This document shows, piece after piece, positions 38,324 through 47,391 of a DNA stretch of 64,000 bases (its first letter is position 1; each line of letters begins with the position of its first letter). A program made the position numbers and the translations under genes. Where the stretch lies: NCBI RefSeq assembly GCF_900113605.1, contig NZ_FOPY01000009.1, positions 124,001 to 188,000 of the forward strand, written 5' to 3'. The notes below the pieces were generated by a model. It did not search any database. It was given only the letters and a program-made list of their open reading frames with translations, and was not told the DNA's origin. Source of the stretch: Modicisalibacter xianhensis (GTDB lineage Bacteria > Pseudomonadota > Gammaproteobacteria > Pseudomonadales > Halomonadaceae).

Positions 38324-38852
38324 TCCACTCTATCGTCTTGTCGAGTCCGGCGGGGCGGTGCTGGTCGTGATTGCGCTGGTGGCTACTGCCCTGTTTGCCC
38401 TGGGGCTCGAGCGCTGGTTCTACTGGCGTTTTACGCATCGCAAGGCGCGGCAGGCCCTGGTCTCGCGCTGGAGTGCACGCCGCGACCATGCCAGTTGGAG
38501 TGCATTGACGCTGCGTGAAGTCTGGACTCGCGACTTGATCGCTCGCCTGCGCCAACCGTTGCCCTGGCTCAAGTTGCTGGTCGCCCTGTGTCCATTGCTG
38601 GGTCTGCTGGGCACGGTAACCGGCATGATCCATGTGTTCGATAGCCTGGCCATGACCGATGTAGGCCAGGCCCGAGCGATGGCCGATGGGGTGGCAAGAG
38701 CCACCCTGCCGACGCTCGCGGGCATGGCGGTTGCCGTGGTTGGACTGCTTTTCACGACGCGTCTGGAACAGGTGATACGGCGTGAGGATCAGCGGTTGCA
38801 TGACCGCATGGCCCGTGCCGCAGAAGAAGATAGGGAGAGGAGCCATGCGTAG
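38307..38852 (+). CDS. exbB: ExbB-like proton channel subunit (TonB2 system)
   Basis: This 181-residue MotA/TolQ/ExbB protein has three membrane helices and no periplasmic extension. The hallmark LVALCPLLGLLGTVTGMIHVF and the TLPTLAGMAVAVVGLLF helix are present. It forms the proton channel with ExbD. ATG 38307 lies inside the end of ttpC, so translation is coupled; a GGGAGG occurs further upstream. It overlaps exbD by eight bases. Confidence 0.93.
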   Translation: MPLLLDPLYRLVESGGAVLVVIALVATALFALGLERWFYWRFTHRKARQALVSRWSARRDHASWSALTLREVWTRDLIARLRQPLPWLKLLVALCPLLGLLGTVTGMIHVFDSLAMTDVGQARAMADGVARATLPTLAGMAVAVVGLLFTTRLEQVIRREDQRLHDRMARAAEEDRERSHA

Positions 38853-39249
38853 GCGCCGAATGCAGGGCGATGGCGAAGCGGCCGAAATCAATCTGACGCC
38901 GATGCTGGATGTGGTTTTCATCATGCTGATCTTCTTCATTGTCACGACCAGCTTCGTCAAGGAAAGCGGTATCGAGATTGATCGTCCCGAGTCTTCGGCT
39001 GCCTCGCCGCGTCCAGATGCACAGGTCATGGTTGCCATCAGTCATGAAGGGTCGGTGTGGGTCGATGGCAAGCCGGTGGATACTCATCGGGTGGGGCCGG
39101 CGGTAGCCGGCATGGTGAGCGCTGAGGGTAGTGTCGTCATCCAGGCTGACCGCAATTCGACGACGGGCTTGCTGGTTGAGGTTATGGACCGCATACGCGA
39201 AGCGGGTGTCGATAATGTCGCGGTCGCCGCCACCCGAGGGAGCAACTGA
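38845..39249 (+). CDS. exbD: ExbD biopolymer transport protein (TonB2 system)
   Basis: This 134-residue protein has one membrane helix (residues about 20-40) that begins INLTPMLDVVFIMLIFFIV. It contains the conserved proton-carrying Asp in PMLDV. The periplasmic domain follows. A GAGAGGAG ribosome site precedes ATG 38845. The stop shares a base with the tonB start (TGATG). Confidence 0.94.
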   Translation: MRRRRMQGDGEAAEINLTPMLDVVFIMLIFFIVTTSFVKESGIEIDRPESSAASPRPDAQVMVAISHEGSVWVDGKPVDTHRVGPAVAGMVSAEGSVVIQADRNSTTGLLVEVMDRIREAGVDNVAVAATRGSN

Positions 39250-40013
39250 TGCGTTACCTGCTGGGCGCGGCAGGGGGGATTGCGCTGGCGCTGGTACTGT
39301 TCTTCCTGCTGGCGTTGCTGGTGGCGCCGCCGGAAGACGACCGCAAGGTCGTCGAGATGCCACTTTCGGTCTCCATGGTCGAGGTACCCGCCGAGCAGGC
39401 CCCCGAGCAGACCGCGAGTCCGGCCGAAGCTGCACCAGCGCCGCCGGCACCAACGCCGCCTCCACCGCCAGTGCCGATGCCGAGCCCGGTAAACGATAGC
39501 CAGATCGCCATGCCCGAGCCCGAGTTGCCGGCCATGGAAACGCCTGTCATACCTCAGGAGATGGAACTGCCTGAGTTGGCGCAAATCGAGCCGCAACCCG
39601 AGCCGACGACACAACCTGAACCGCGCCCCGAGCCGACACCGAAAGCCGAGCCCGTTCCCGCGCCGAGCCCACAGGCTCAACCGGTACCCACCGAGTCGCT
39701 GGCCGACAGCGGACAGGCGGCGAGTCCTGCCCCGGCGGCGACCGGAGAAATCACCTCCCCGCAGCCGACACGCCGGGTACCTCCCGAGTATCCACGGCGA
39801 GCCCTGAGGCGGGGGATCGAGGGGTATGTCGAGGTGCGTTTTACCATCCAGCCGGATGGCACGGTGGAAAGAGGCTCGCTGCGGGTCGTGGAGGCTCGGC
39901 CGCGCAATGTGTTCGAGCGTGCCGCCATGCGTGCCATTGCCGACTGGCAGTTTCCTACGGCAGCGGCGCCTCGTGAAGCGCGACAGCGACTTGAATTCAA
40001 GCTCGAAGGATAG
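39249..40013 (+). CDS. tonB: TonB energy-transducing protein (TonB2 type)
   Basis: TonB transmits proton-motive force to outer-membrane receptors. The 254-residue protein has an N-terminal membrane helix (residues about 4-26). A long Pro/Glu-rich periplasmic linker follows (about residues 48-160, with PEP and PAP repeats). The C-terminal TonB domain contains RVPPEYPRRALRRGIEGYV and MRAIADWQF. It lies in the same chain as exbB and exbD and is followed six bases later by the TPR gene. Confidence 0.94.
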   Translation: MRYLLGAAGGIALALVLFFLLALLVAPPEDDRKVVEMPLSVSMVEVPAEQAPEQTASPAEAAPAPPAPTPPPPPVPMPSPVNDSQIAMPEPELPAMETPVIPQEMELPELAQIEPQPEPTTQPEPRPEPTPKAEPVPAPSPQAQPVPTESLADSGQAASPAPAATGEITSPQPTRRVPPEYPRRALRRGIEGYVEVRFTIQPDGTVERGSLRVVEARPRNVFERAAMRAIADWQFPTAAAPREARQRLEFKLEG

Positions 40014-40019
40014 ATAGGC

Positions 40020-41252
40020 ATGGTGAGGTTCAGGCAGCTTCGTGCCCTCATGTGCGGGTGTGGAATGTTGGCAATCGTGGTGTTGCCTGCGATTGGCCAG
40101 GCCGCACCGGCGCTGCGTCCCGATATGGTACGTAGCCTGGAAGCCATGCAGCAGCACCTCTCCGAGGGCGAAACCGCCGATGTGGCGGCTCGCTCCAGGG
40201 CTGCTGCCGAACGGTTGGAAGGCGGCAACGCAGCCGATCGTTGGGCAAGAGCGCTTTTTCTGCAGATGGCTGCCACCGCTGAGGCGCGCATGGGCAACGA
40301 CGTGCAGGCGGCTGATTTGTTTGCCACTGCACGCGGCATTGAGGGTGTCGATGAAGCGCAGCGCCTTCGTTGGTTGAATCAGGAAGCGCGACTGCGTTTA
40401 CGTGCCGGTCAGGCCGAACAAGGGGGGGAGCTTCTCGAGAGTTGGTTGAAACAGGCCGGCGGACAGGCAGAGGCGAGCGATTATTGGTTGATGGCGCAAC
40501 AGTTGGCCAATCAGTCACAGTGGCAAGCGGCGGCGGAATGGGTGGATCGCGCCCGACAGGCCGACAACGCTGCAGGCAACGAGCGTCTTGAGCTGGCAGC
40601 GAGCATCTATCAGCGAGCTGGGCGCAACGATATTGCACTGGCCTTGCTGGACGAGCGGCTATCTCGGGGGAGTGACGCTCCGGAGGCCTGGCGTCGTGCA
40701 GCAGCGTTGGCGCAGAGGTTGGGATACGCTGGTCGGGCCGCAGCGCTCTGGGACGCTGCCTGGCGCCAGGGCGTACTGACTTCCTCGGAGGATTTGCGCC
40801 AGCTGGTGCAGCTGCACCTGTCTGGCGGGACGCCTGCCAGGGCAGCAGAATACCTCGAGCAGGCCTTGGAAGAGGGCACGTTGCCGCGCGACAAAGCCAA
40901 CATGCGTTTATTGGCCGAAGCATGGACGGCAGCAAAGAGTCGTGATCGAGCGTTGGAAGCCTGGCGTGCACTGGCCGAGCGGACACACGCTGGCCAGGAT
41001 TGGCAGCGGCTTGGCGAGCTGGCTTATGGCTGGGGGCGCTGGCAGGCGGCGATCGATGCGCTGGCCAAGGCGCGTGAAACGGGAGGCGAGGCCGCCCGGG
41101 CCTGGTTGCTGGAAGGCGTTGCCCATGTCGAACTCGAGGAACCCGAGCAGGCCCGCCAGGCATTCAGGGCGGCGCGGCAGGCAGGGGCTAGTCAGGCCGA
41201 AGCCTGGCTGGCCGTACTCGATGGGGGAGGTGAAGAACCCTCGAGTCGTTAG
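40020..41252 (+). CDS. TPR-repeat periplasmic protein of the TonB2 cluster
   Basis: This 410-residue protein has a signal peptide (cut after IGQA) and a helical body made of repeated Ala/Leu/Arg helices typical of tetratricopeptide repeats, for example in the blocks around RAGRNDIALALLDE, RLGYAGRAALWDAAW and ELEEPEQARQAFRAARQAG. A TPR protein in this position is standard for TonB2/TtpC clusters and is probably a scaffold for the complex. It is the last gene of the cluster. A short hairpin with a GAAA loop (41253-41272) follows its stop. Confidence 0.85.
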   Translation: MVRFRQLRALMCGCGMLAIVVLPAIGQAAPALRPDMVRSLEAMQQHLSEGETADVAARSRAAAERLEGGNAADRWARALFLQMAATAEARMGNDVQAADLFATARGIEGVDEAQRLRWLNQEARLRLRAGQAEQGGELLESWLKQAGGQAEASDYWLMAQQLANQSQWQAAAEWVDRARQADNAAGNERLELAASIYQRAGRNDIALALLDERLSRGSDAPEAWRRAAALAQRLGYAGRAAALWDAAWRQGVLTSSEDLRQLVQLHLSGGTPARAAEYLEQALEEGTLPRDKANMRLLAEAWTAAKSRDRALEAWRALAERTHAGQDWQRLGELAYGWGRWQAAIDALAKARETGGEAARAWLLEGVAHVELEEPEQARQAFRAARQAGASQAEAWLAVLDGGGEEPSSR

Positions 41253-41272
41253 GCTCGGGCGAAAGCCCAAGC
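41253..41272. terminator. Possible weak terminator between the TPR gene and xthA
   Basis: A stem of seven pairs with one C-A mismatch and a GAAA tetraloop lies between two convergent stops. Neither strand has a clear T run, so this may only slow transcription. Confidence 0.3.
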
Positions 41273-41284
41273 TGGCGTGCAAGT

Positions 41285-42100
41285 TTAAAGGTCAAATTCC
41301 GCCCATACCGGGGCATGATCGGACGGTCTTTCCATGCCTCGCAGGACATAGTCGATACCCGATTCCGTAACGCGTGCAGCCAACGGTGGACTGGCCAGGA
41401 TATAGTCAATGCGCAGTCCGCGCTTGGGGTCGCGCTCGAACCCGCGCGAGCGGTAGTCGAACCAGCTGAAGTAATCGCTGTTGTTCGGGTGACAAACACG
41501 GTAGCAGTCCTGCAGGCCCCATGACTTGATGCGCCCGAGCCATTCCCGTTCGATCGGCTGGAAGCTGGTCTTGCCTTCGCGCAGCCAGCGCTTGCGGTTG
41601 GGCTCTCCGATGCCGATGTCAATGTCCTCGGGTGAAACGTTGAAGTCGCCCATGACCGCGATGTGCTCATCGGGATGATGCGTCTCTTCGAGCAGTCGCA
41701 GCAACTGCGCGTAGAAACGCTCCTTATTGGGAAACTTCGTCGGGTGATCGACGTTCTCCCCTTGGGGGAAATAGCCGTTCCAGACAGTCATGACCTGGCC
41801 GTCACTACCTCTGAGTCTCGCGCCGATCAGCCGGCGCTGGGCTTCCTCGCCATCGTCCGGAAAACCGTAGAAGACTGCCTCGGGTTCTTCGCGACACAGC
41901 AGGGCGACGCCATAGTGCCCTTTCTGCCCGTGGTAATAGACGTGATAGCCCAGCTTTCGCACGGCATCGATGGGAAATTCATCATCCTGCACCTTGGTTT
42001 CCTGCAGGCCGATGATATCCGGCGAGTGTGAGGCTATCAGCGCTTCCAGTTGATGAAGCCGGGCGCGAATCCCATTGATGTTGAAGGATACCAGGCGCAT
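41285..42100 (-). CDS. xthA: Exodeoxyribonuclease III
   Basis: XthA is the main AP endonuclease and 3'-5' exonuclease in base-excision repair. The 271-residue protein shows [14 protein letters not shown], the metal-binding Glu in [23 protein letters not shown] with catalytic Asp and Asn, and [10 protein letters not shown] with the catalytic His near the C-terminus. ATG 42100 has AGGAGA eight bases upstream and shares a base with the stop of the small upstream gene (TGATG). Confidence 0.96.
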   Translation of the reverse strand: MRLVSFNINGIRARLHQLEALIASHSPDIIGLQETKVQDDEFPIDAVRKLGYHVYYHGQKGHYGVALLCREEPEAVFYGFPDDGEEAQRRLIGARLRGSDGQVMTVWNGYFPQGENVDHPTKFPNKERFYAQLLRLLEETHHPDEHIAVMGDFNVSPEDIDIGIGEPNRKRWLREGKTSFQPIEREWLGRIKSWGLQDCYRVCHPNNSDYFSWFDYRSRGFERDPKRGLRIDYILASPPLAARVTESGIDYVLRGMERPSDHAPVWAEFDL

Positions 42101-42345
42101 CACTCGTCTCCTTTTTCGTCGGTATCCTTGGGGCGTTCATGAAGATCCAGCCTCGGCGCATCCTGTTGGCGAGCCTGCTTGCGGGCAGCCTGAGATTTTC
42201 TCTGCTGGCGCTTTTTCTGAACGAATCGGCGCGAAGAGGTCACCTCGTCGGGATTTTCATGGCGCCACTTTCGATAATCCTTGCGCCGGCCGGTACGGAG
42301 GGTCACCTTGTCGGCCAGCGAGCGCGTTTTCTTCTTGCGGGTCAT
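42100..42345 (-). CDS. Small, very basic protein of unknown function upstream of xthA
   Basis: I do not recognise a family with certainty. The 81-residue protein is about one third Arg or Lys. It starts [19 protein letters not shown] and has an [15 protein letters not shown] block followed by an [14 protein letters not shown] stretch, then an acidic end (DTDEKGDE). This design suggests RNA or ribosome binding. The N-terminus is loosely like YihI, the GTPase activator of Der, but the match is weak. It is translationally coupled to xthA (TGATG), which supports it as a real gene. Confidence 0.65.
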   Translation of the reverse strand: MTRKKKTRSLADKVTLRTGRRKDYRKWRHENPDEVTSSRRFVQKKRQQRKSQAARKQARQQDAPRLDLHERPKDTDEKGDE

Positions 42346-42445
42346 TGCTTGTTCCTGTGATGGATGGCGTCGATTCTACCAGCTACACGGGAAGAGCCGA
42401 CAGGCATAGTGAACGATGACGGGGCGCGCCCCGATGGCCAATGGC

Positions 42446-42494
42446 TGTTACAATGGCGGTTTGTTTTTTCATTCATCGCATTCCGGAATAGAAT
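42446..42494 (+). promoter_or_regulatory. Candidate promoters of rhlB
   Basis: Two -10 elements are visible: TACAAT at 42449-42454 with an extended TGT before it, and TAGAAT at 42489-42494 with a TTTTCA -35 (42466-42471, spacer 17). The second would start transcription at about 42500, three or four bases before the rhlB ATG. No Shine-Dalgarno site lies before that ATG. Confidence 0.45.
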
Positions 42495-42503
42495 CTCAAG
42501 CCT

Positions 42504-43778
42504 ATGAGTGAGTCGGAAAAGATCCCAACGCCGGCACAGAACCGCAAGCCCAAGCGTCGCCGGCGCAAGCCGCGCAGGTCGCAGTCCAGCTGGGATTTGC
42601 GCCAGTTCCAGGTAGCGCCGGTTGCAGGCAAGTGGCGGTTTCATGATTTCGACCTGCCGCTGCCGCTGATGCGGGCCATCCACGCCTTGGGGTTTGAATA
42701 CTGCACGCCGATTCAGGCCGAGGCACTGTCACATACCCTGCTGGGTGGCGATGTCGTGGGCAAGGCCCAGACCGGCACCGGCAAGACGGCAGCCTTCCTG
42801 ATTTCCATGCTGGCCTATTTTCTTGAGGAAGATGCGCCCGATGGACAACTGCCTGGTGCGCCGCGAGCCCTCATCGTGGCGCCGACGCGTGAACTGGCCC
42901 TGCAGATCGAAAAGGATGCCAAGGCGCTTGCCCGCTTCACGTCGCTCAACGTGGCCAGTGTGGTCGGTGGCATGGACTACCAGAAACAGCGCGACAATCT
43001 GGGCAAGAAGCTCGATATACTGGTGGCAACCCCCGGGCGCCTGCTCGATTTCCATCAAAAGCGCGACATCGACCTGAGTCAGGTCGAGGTGCTGGTGCTC
43101 GACGAGGCGGACCGCATGCTGTCGATGGGGTTCATTCCCGATGTCAAGCGCATCATCCGCTACACGCCCAAGAAGGAAGAGCGGCAGACATTCCTGTTCT
43201 CGGCGACGTTCACGCAGGACATCCTCAACCTTGCCAGCCAGTGGACCCACCAGCCGGCGCATGTCGAGATCGAAGTTACCGTCGATAATGCCGCGCATAT
43301 CGATCAGCGGGTCTACCTCGTCAGTGACGACGACAAGCAGCGCTTGCTGGTCAACCTGCTCAAGCAGGAAGACTTCGAGCGTGTCATGGTGTTCGGCAAC
43401 CGGCGTGATCTGGTCCGCAAGCTGGACGACCTGCTGCGCAAGGCCGATGTCAACGTGGCGATGCTGTCCGGTGACGTGCCGCAAAATCAGCGCATCAAGA
43501 CGCTCGAGCGTTTTCGTGAGGGCGAGGTGACAGTGCTGGTGGCTACCGATGTGGCAGGTCGCGGCATCCACATCGACGACGTCAGTCACGTCATCAACTA
43601 CACGCTGCCTGAAGATCCGGAGGATTATGTGCACCGGATCGGCCGTACCGGGCGGGCGGGCGCCAAGGGCGTGTCGATCAGTTTCGTGGGTGAGGAGGAT
43701 GCCTTTTCGCTGCCCGAGATCGAGCGCTTCATCAACGACAAGTTGCCGTGCGAGCACCCGCCAGAAGGGCTGCTTTGA
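42504..43778 (+). CDS. rhlB: ATP-dependent RNA helicase RhlB
   Basis: This DEAD-box helicase unwinds RNA for decay by the degradosome. A basic N-terminal tail ([11 protein letters not shown]) comes first. The helicase core has [31 protein letters not shown], and [10 protein letters not shown]. The core is closest to RhlB, with [19 protein letters not shown] as the Q-motif region. The protein has 424 residues. RNase E, its partner, is encoded at 11183-14215. The start has no visible ribosome site. dinG follows after eight bases. Confidence 0.92.
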   Translation: MSESEKIPTPAQNRKPKRRRRKPRRSQSSWDLRQFQVAPVAGKWRFHDFDLPLPLMRAIHALGFEYCTPIQAEALSHTLLGGDVVGKAQTGTGKTAAFLISMLAYFLEEDAPDGQLPGAPRALIVAPTRELALQIEKDAKALARFTSLNVASVVGGMDYQKQRDNLGKKLDILVATPGRLLDFHQKRDIDLSQVEVLVLDEADRMLSMGFIPDVKRIIRYTPKKEERQTFLFSATFTQDILNLASQWTHQPAHVEIEVTVDNAAHIDQRVYLVSDDDKQRLLVNLLKQEDFERVMVFGNRRDLVRKLDDLLRKADVNVAMLSGDVPQNQRIKTLERFREGEVTVLVATDVAGRGIHIDDVSHVINYTLPEDPEDYVHRIGRTGRAGAKGVSISFVGEEDAFSLPEIERFINDKLPCEHPPEGLL

Positions 43779-43786
43779 GACTTGCC

Positions 43787-45922
43787 ATGCTTGACGAGTC
43801 CCTGAAGGACGAAATCCAGTCCGCCTACCGCCGGGTCCTGGAGGGGCTTGAGCTGACGCCTCGGTACGGTCAGCGGTTGATGATCGCCGAGATTGCCCGC
43901 ACGCTGGCTTCCATCGAAGCAGATGACACTGGGCGTCGCCTTTCCAACGAGCATATTTGTGTGCTCGAGGCGGGAACAGGGACTGGCAAGACTCTGGCGT
44001 ATCTGTTGTCAGCCTTGCCGGTCGCCCAGGCGCGAGGCAAGCGGCTCATCGTTTCGACCGCCACTGTGGCGCTGCAGGAGCAGGTGTTGCATCAGGACCT
44101 GCCGGCACTCAAGAAGCACAGCGGCCTGTCGTTCAACTATGCCCTTGCCAAGGGGCGCGGGCGCTATCTATGTGTGGCCAAGCTGGATCAGGCAATGGAT
44201 GGTGTCGAGGAGAACCCGACGCTATCGCTGTTCGAGCAGGCACTTGAATCCCGTGACGGCGATGACTTTCATGCTCTGGTGCAGGAATTGGCTGAGGCTT
44301 ATGGCGGCGGACGCTGGGAGGGGGATCGGGATAGCTGGCCAGGTGCCATCGAGAATGGTCATTGGCGTCGGTTGACTACCGATCACCGCCAATGCACGAA
44401 TCGTCGCTGTAGTCACTTCAGCGCTTGCGCTTTCTTCCGGGCGCGGCGTCATCTCGATCAGGCCGACATCATCGTCGCCAACCATGACCTGGTATTGGCT
44501 GACCTGGCGTTGGGTGGGGGTATCGTGCTGCCACCGCCCAAGGATTGTATTTATGTCTTCGATGAAGGACACCACCTGCCGGATAAGGCGCTGGAGCACT
44601 TTTATCACCGCTTCGGTGTCAACGCCACGCTGCGATGGCTGCGGACTCTCAAGAAGTCGCTGACCGAATTGAATGCGGCACTCGCCACCCAGCCGACGCT
44701 GGCCAGGCTACTGGCCGGTTTTCCCGAGCTGATCGCAGCGCTCGAACCCCGTCTCGGGGAAGCGTTTGCGCTGGGGCATCAGCTTGCCGAGCTCCCTCAG
44801 GGAGCCGGGGAGGATACCCGGCATCACCGCTTTGCCATGGGTCGCGCTCCCGAGCCGCTGCGTGAATTGGCCTCGGCCCTGGTCGTGCCGTTTGCCGAGC
44901 TGGCACGCAACCTGGAAACCATGGCCGACATCCTGCGCGAAAGCCTCGATCCTGAAAAATCGACGGGGCTGGCAAAGGAGCAGGCCGAGCCTTGGTTGCC
45001 GCTGGTGGCACTGCTGCATGGGCGAGCGATGGAGGCCCACGCCTTATGGCAGGCCATGGCGGCTGACGACAGGGAAGGCGAGCCTCCCCAGGCGCGCTGG
45101 CTGACCTTCGAACAGCAGGGCGGCGATAGCGAGTTGACCTTCTCCGCCAGCCCGGTCTCGGCGGCGGAAACCCTGGCGCGCTACCTCTGGGGCAGTTGCT
45201 TTGGCGCGGTCATTACCTCGGCGACGCTGACGGCGCTGGGCCGCTTCGAGCGGCTCCAGGAACGGGCCGGGCTGGCCAATCGTTATCGCTATCAGCGATT
45301 GCCAAGCCCCTTCGACTACTCGAAGGCGGTGCTGAGCGTACCCAGGGCTGCAGTGGATCCTGCCGACCGCGAGTTGCACGAGCGAGCCATCGTCGATTTC
45401 GTGGCCTCGCTGGAGTCGACCGAGGCGGTATTGATGCTGTTTTCGTCGCGCGCCCAGATGCGTGCGGTGGAAAAAGCGCTACCCCGATCACTGCATGACC
45501 GCATCCTTTCCCAGGATCGCCTGCCCAAGCGCGAGCTCATCGAACGTCATCGCAAACGTATCGATGCCGGGGAGGGCAGTATCATCTTCGGCTTGGCCAG
45601 CTTCGCAGAAGGCATTGACTTGCCAGGGGATTACCTGACCCATGTGGTGATTACTCGCCTGCCTTTTGCAGTACCCGACGATCCGGTTGGAGCTACCATG
45701 GCAGAGTGGATCGAGAGTCGGGGCGGCAATCCGTTCATGCGTATTTCGGTGCCCGATGCCTCGGTCAAGCTGGTACAGGCGTGCGGCAGGCTGATACGCA
45801 AGGAAGCCGACTGCGGACGCATCACGCTACTGGATCGGCGTGTGCTGACTCGCCGCTACGGTAGGGCGCTGCTCGATTCATTGCCCCCGTTCCGGCGCGA
45901 GATCGATGGAATTGCTCAGTAA
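43787..45922 (+). CDS. dinG: ATP-dependent DNA helicase DinG
   Basis: DinG is an XPD-like 5'-3' helicase with a 4Fe-4S cluster that removes R-loops and D-loops. Motif I is EAGTGTGKTLAYL. The four cluster cysteines are visible in GRGRYLC and in CTNRRCSHFSAC. The DEAH-like box is VFDEGHH, and the C-terminal motif VQACGRLIR is clear. ATG 43787 gives 711 residues, the usual length; a start at 43748 would overlap rhlB. The ribosome site is weak, so it may be coupled to rhlB. I see no LexA box near it. Confidence 0.95.
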   Translation: MLDESLKDEIQSAYRRVLEGLELTPRYGQRLMIAEIARTLASIEADDTGRRLSNEHICVLEAGTGTGKTLAYLLSALPVAQARGKRLIVSTATVALQEQVLHQDLPALKKHSGLSFNYALAKGRGRYLCVAKLDQAMDGVEENPTLSLFEQALESRDGDDFHALVQELAEAYGGGRWEGDRDSWPGAIENGHWRRLTTDHRQCTNRRCSHFSACAFFRARRHLDQADIIVANHDLVLADLALGGGIVLPPPKDCIYVFDEGHHLPDKALEHFYHRFGVNATLRWLRTLKKSLTELNAALATQPTLARLLAGFPELIAALEPRLGEAFALGHQLAELPQGAGEDTRHHRFAMGRAPEPLRELASALVVPFAELARNLETMADILRESLDPEKSTGLAKEQAEPWLPLVALLHGRAMEAHALWQAMAADDREGEPPQARWLTFEQQGGDSELTFSASPVSAAETLARYLWGSCFGAVITSATLTALGRFERLQERAGLANRYRYQRLPSPFDYSKAVLSVPRAAVDPADRELHERAIVDFVASLESTEAVLMLFSSRAQMRAVEKALPRSLHDRILSQDRLPKRELIERHRKRIDAGEGSIIFGLASFAEGIDLPGDYLTHVVITRLPFAVPDDPVGATMAEWIESRGGNPFMRISVPDASVKLVQACGRLIRKEADCGRITLLDRRVLTRRYGRALLDSLPPFRREIDGIAQ

Positions 45923-45962
45923 CTTTCGCCACTAAGTTGTCGCTATTCTGGCCGAGTCAAGA

Positions 45963-45986
45963 AAGCCTGCCGGACAAGGCAGGCTT
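45963..45986 (-). terminator. Terminator of aroG
   Basis: A perfect 9-base-pair stem (45963-45971 and 45978-45986) lies between the stops of dinG and the DAHP synthase gene. On the minus strand it is followed by TCTTGACT, a short T-rich tail, so it mainly serves the minus-strand gene. Confidence 0.65.
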
Positions 45987-46024
45987 CTGGAGGGCTAATT
46001 GACGTCGGTGAGACGGTAGTTGCG

Positions 46025-47104
46025 CTATGCCGCGCAGCGACGCTGGGCCAGCACTGGCTTGAGCTTCTCGGACATCTTGTGAAAGGCCTCCAATGTCGTG
46101 TCCCAGTCGATGCAGGCGTCGGTGATCGAGACGCCATACTTCAGTTGGCTGCGATCCTCGGGAATCTTCTGATTGCCCCAGCCAAGATGCGATTCGACCA
46201 TCAGTCCCATGATGGAGCGGTTGCCCTCGAGAATCTGATTCGTGACGTTTTCCATGACCAGTGGCTGCAGTGCGGGATCCTTGTTGGAATTCGCATGTGA
46301 GCAGTCAATCATGATGTTGGCGCTGACGCCGGCCTTGGTAAGCTCCTGCTCTGCAAGGGCCACGCTGACGCTGTCATAGTTGGGTTTTCCATTACCGCCA
46401 CGCAGTACCACGTGGCCGTAGGCATTGCCCCGCGTGCGGATGATGGCGACCTTGCCAGCTTGGTCGATGCCCAGGAAATTGTGCGGATGGGCAACGGACT
46501 GAAGGGCGTTGACAGCGACATCCAGGCTGCCATCGGTGCCGTTCTTGAAGCCGACAGGGGAGGACAGGCCAGAGGCCATCTCCCGATGGGTCTGGGACTC
46601 GGTAGTGCGTGCGCCGATGGCCGACCAACTGATGCAGTCCTGAAGATATTGCGGGGAAATCGGGTCGAGGGCTTCGGTAGCCAATGGCAGCCCCATCTCG
46701 GCCAGTTCCACCAGCAAGCTGCGCGCGATGTGCAGGCCTTCCTCGATCTCGAAGGAGTCGTTGATATGCGGGTCGTTGATCAGCCCTTTCCAGCCGACAG
46801 TGGTGCGTGGCTTCTCGAAGTAGACGCGCATGACGACATACAGCGAGTCCTTGACCTCGTCAGCCAGTTTTTTCAGGCGACGGGCATAATCCTTGGCAGC
46901 GTCCACGTCATGAATCGAACAGGGGCCGACCACCACGACCAGGCGGGGATCATCGCCATCGAGAATGCGCTGAATGGTCTCTCGGCCTTCAATGACCGTT
47001 CTTTCCGCTGCCTCGGACAGGGGGATCTCCTGCTTCAAGGCCTCTGGTGTGATCAAGACGTCCTGCGCCAGGACGTTGATGTTGTTAACCTGCTGTTCTG
47101 ACAT
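46025..47104 (-). CDS. aroG: 3-deoxy-7-phosphoheptulonate synthase (class I)
   Basis: This enzyme joins phosphoenolpyruvate and erythrose-4-phosphate in the first step of the shikimate pathway. The 359-residue protein has VVVVGPCSIHD, MRVYFEKPRTTVGWKG, GARTTESQTHREMASGLS, VGFKNGTDG and a metal-binding IDCSHANSNKD block. It is the AroFGH type, and the inhibitor specificity cannot be told with certainty. The ATG at 47104 is preceded by an AGG. It is transcribed alone and divergently from rpoE. Confidence 0.95.
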   Translation of the reverse strand: MSEQQVNNINVLAQDVLITPEALKQEIPLSEAAERTVIEGRETIQRILDGDDPRLVVVVGPCSIHDVDAAKDYARRLKKLADEVKDSLYVVMRVYFEKPRTTVGWKGLINDPHINDSFEIEEGLHIARSLLVELAEMGLPLATEALDPISPQYLQDCISWSAIGARTTESQTHREMASGLSSPVGFKNGTDGSLDVAVNALQSVAHPHNFLGIDQAGKVAIIRTRGNAYGHVVLRGGNGKPNYDSVSVALAEQELTKAGVSANIMIDCSHANSNKDPALQPLVMENVTNQILEGNRSIMGLMVESHLGWGNQKIPEDRSQLKYGVSITDACIDWDTTLEAFHKMSEKLKPVLAQRRCAA

Positions 47105-47391
47105 TCAGCTACCTGTAACTGTTCGCGCTGGAAGGGAATATTGTCTACTATCGCGCGTTGGCCAATGAAAAATCAATGCCGATGGCACGAAAGGCGATGG
47201 GGAGGCATCCTGCAGGATAGGCAATGTCGCCAAGCTTGAAGGAATTTCAATAAACAGGAACACTTGTGTTATCGATGATTAGCACGGGGCCACAGACCGA
47301 CTCCATGATCCTGAATCGAACCCCGTCACTCGCGAACGGTCTTGCCTGTACCGCGCATGCGCCCCGTCCGTCCCGCAAGGGGAGAGAGTGA
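47105..47391. promoter_or_regulatory. Divergent region between aroG and rpoE
   Basis: The 287 bases hold no gene I can support. A perfect 12-base palindrome (47207-47218, ATCCTGCAGGAT) lies near the middle. For rpoE, GAACCC (47318-47323), 16 bases and TCTTG (47340-47344) resemble a degenerate sigma-E promoter that would give autoregulation. The fit is only 4 of 6 and 3 of 5. Confidence 0.35.

Noticed and set aside
39402-39720. Pro/Glu/Ala repeats that might suggest a DNA repeat array
   Set aside because: They encode the normal Pro-rich linker of TonB; there are no regular DNA units or CRISPR-like spacing.
42421-42432. Perfect GC palindrome GGGGCGCGCCCC upstream of rhlB
   Set aside because: Short GC-only palindromes are expected by chance in this DNA, and it has no T run or partner site.
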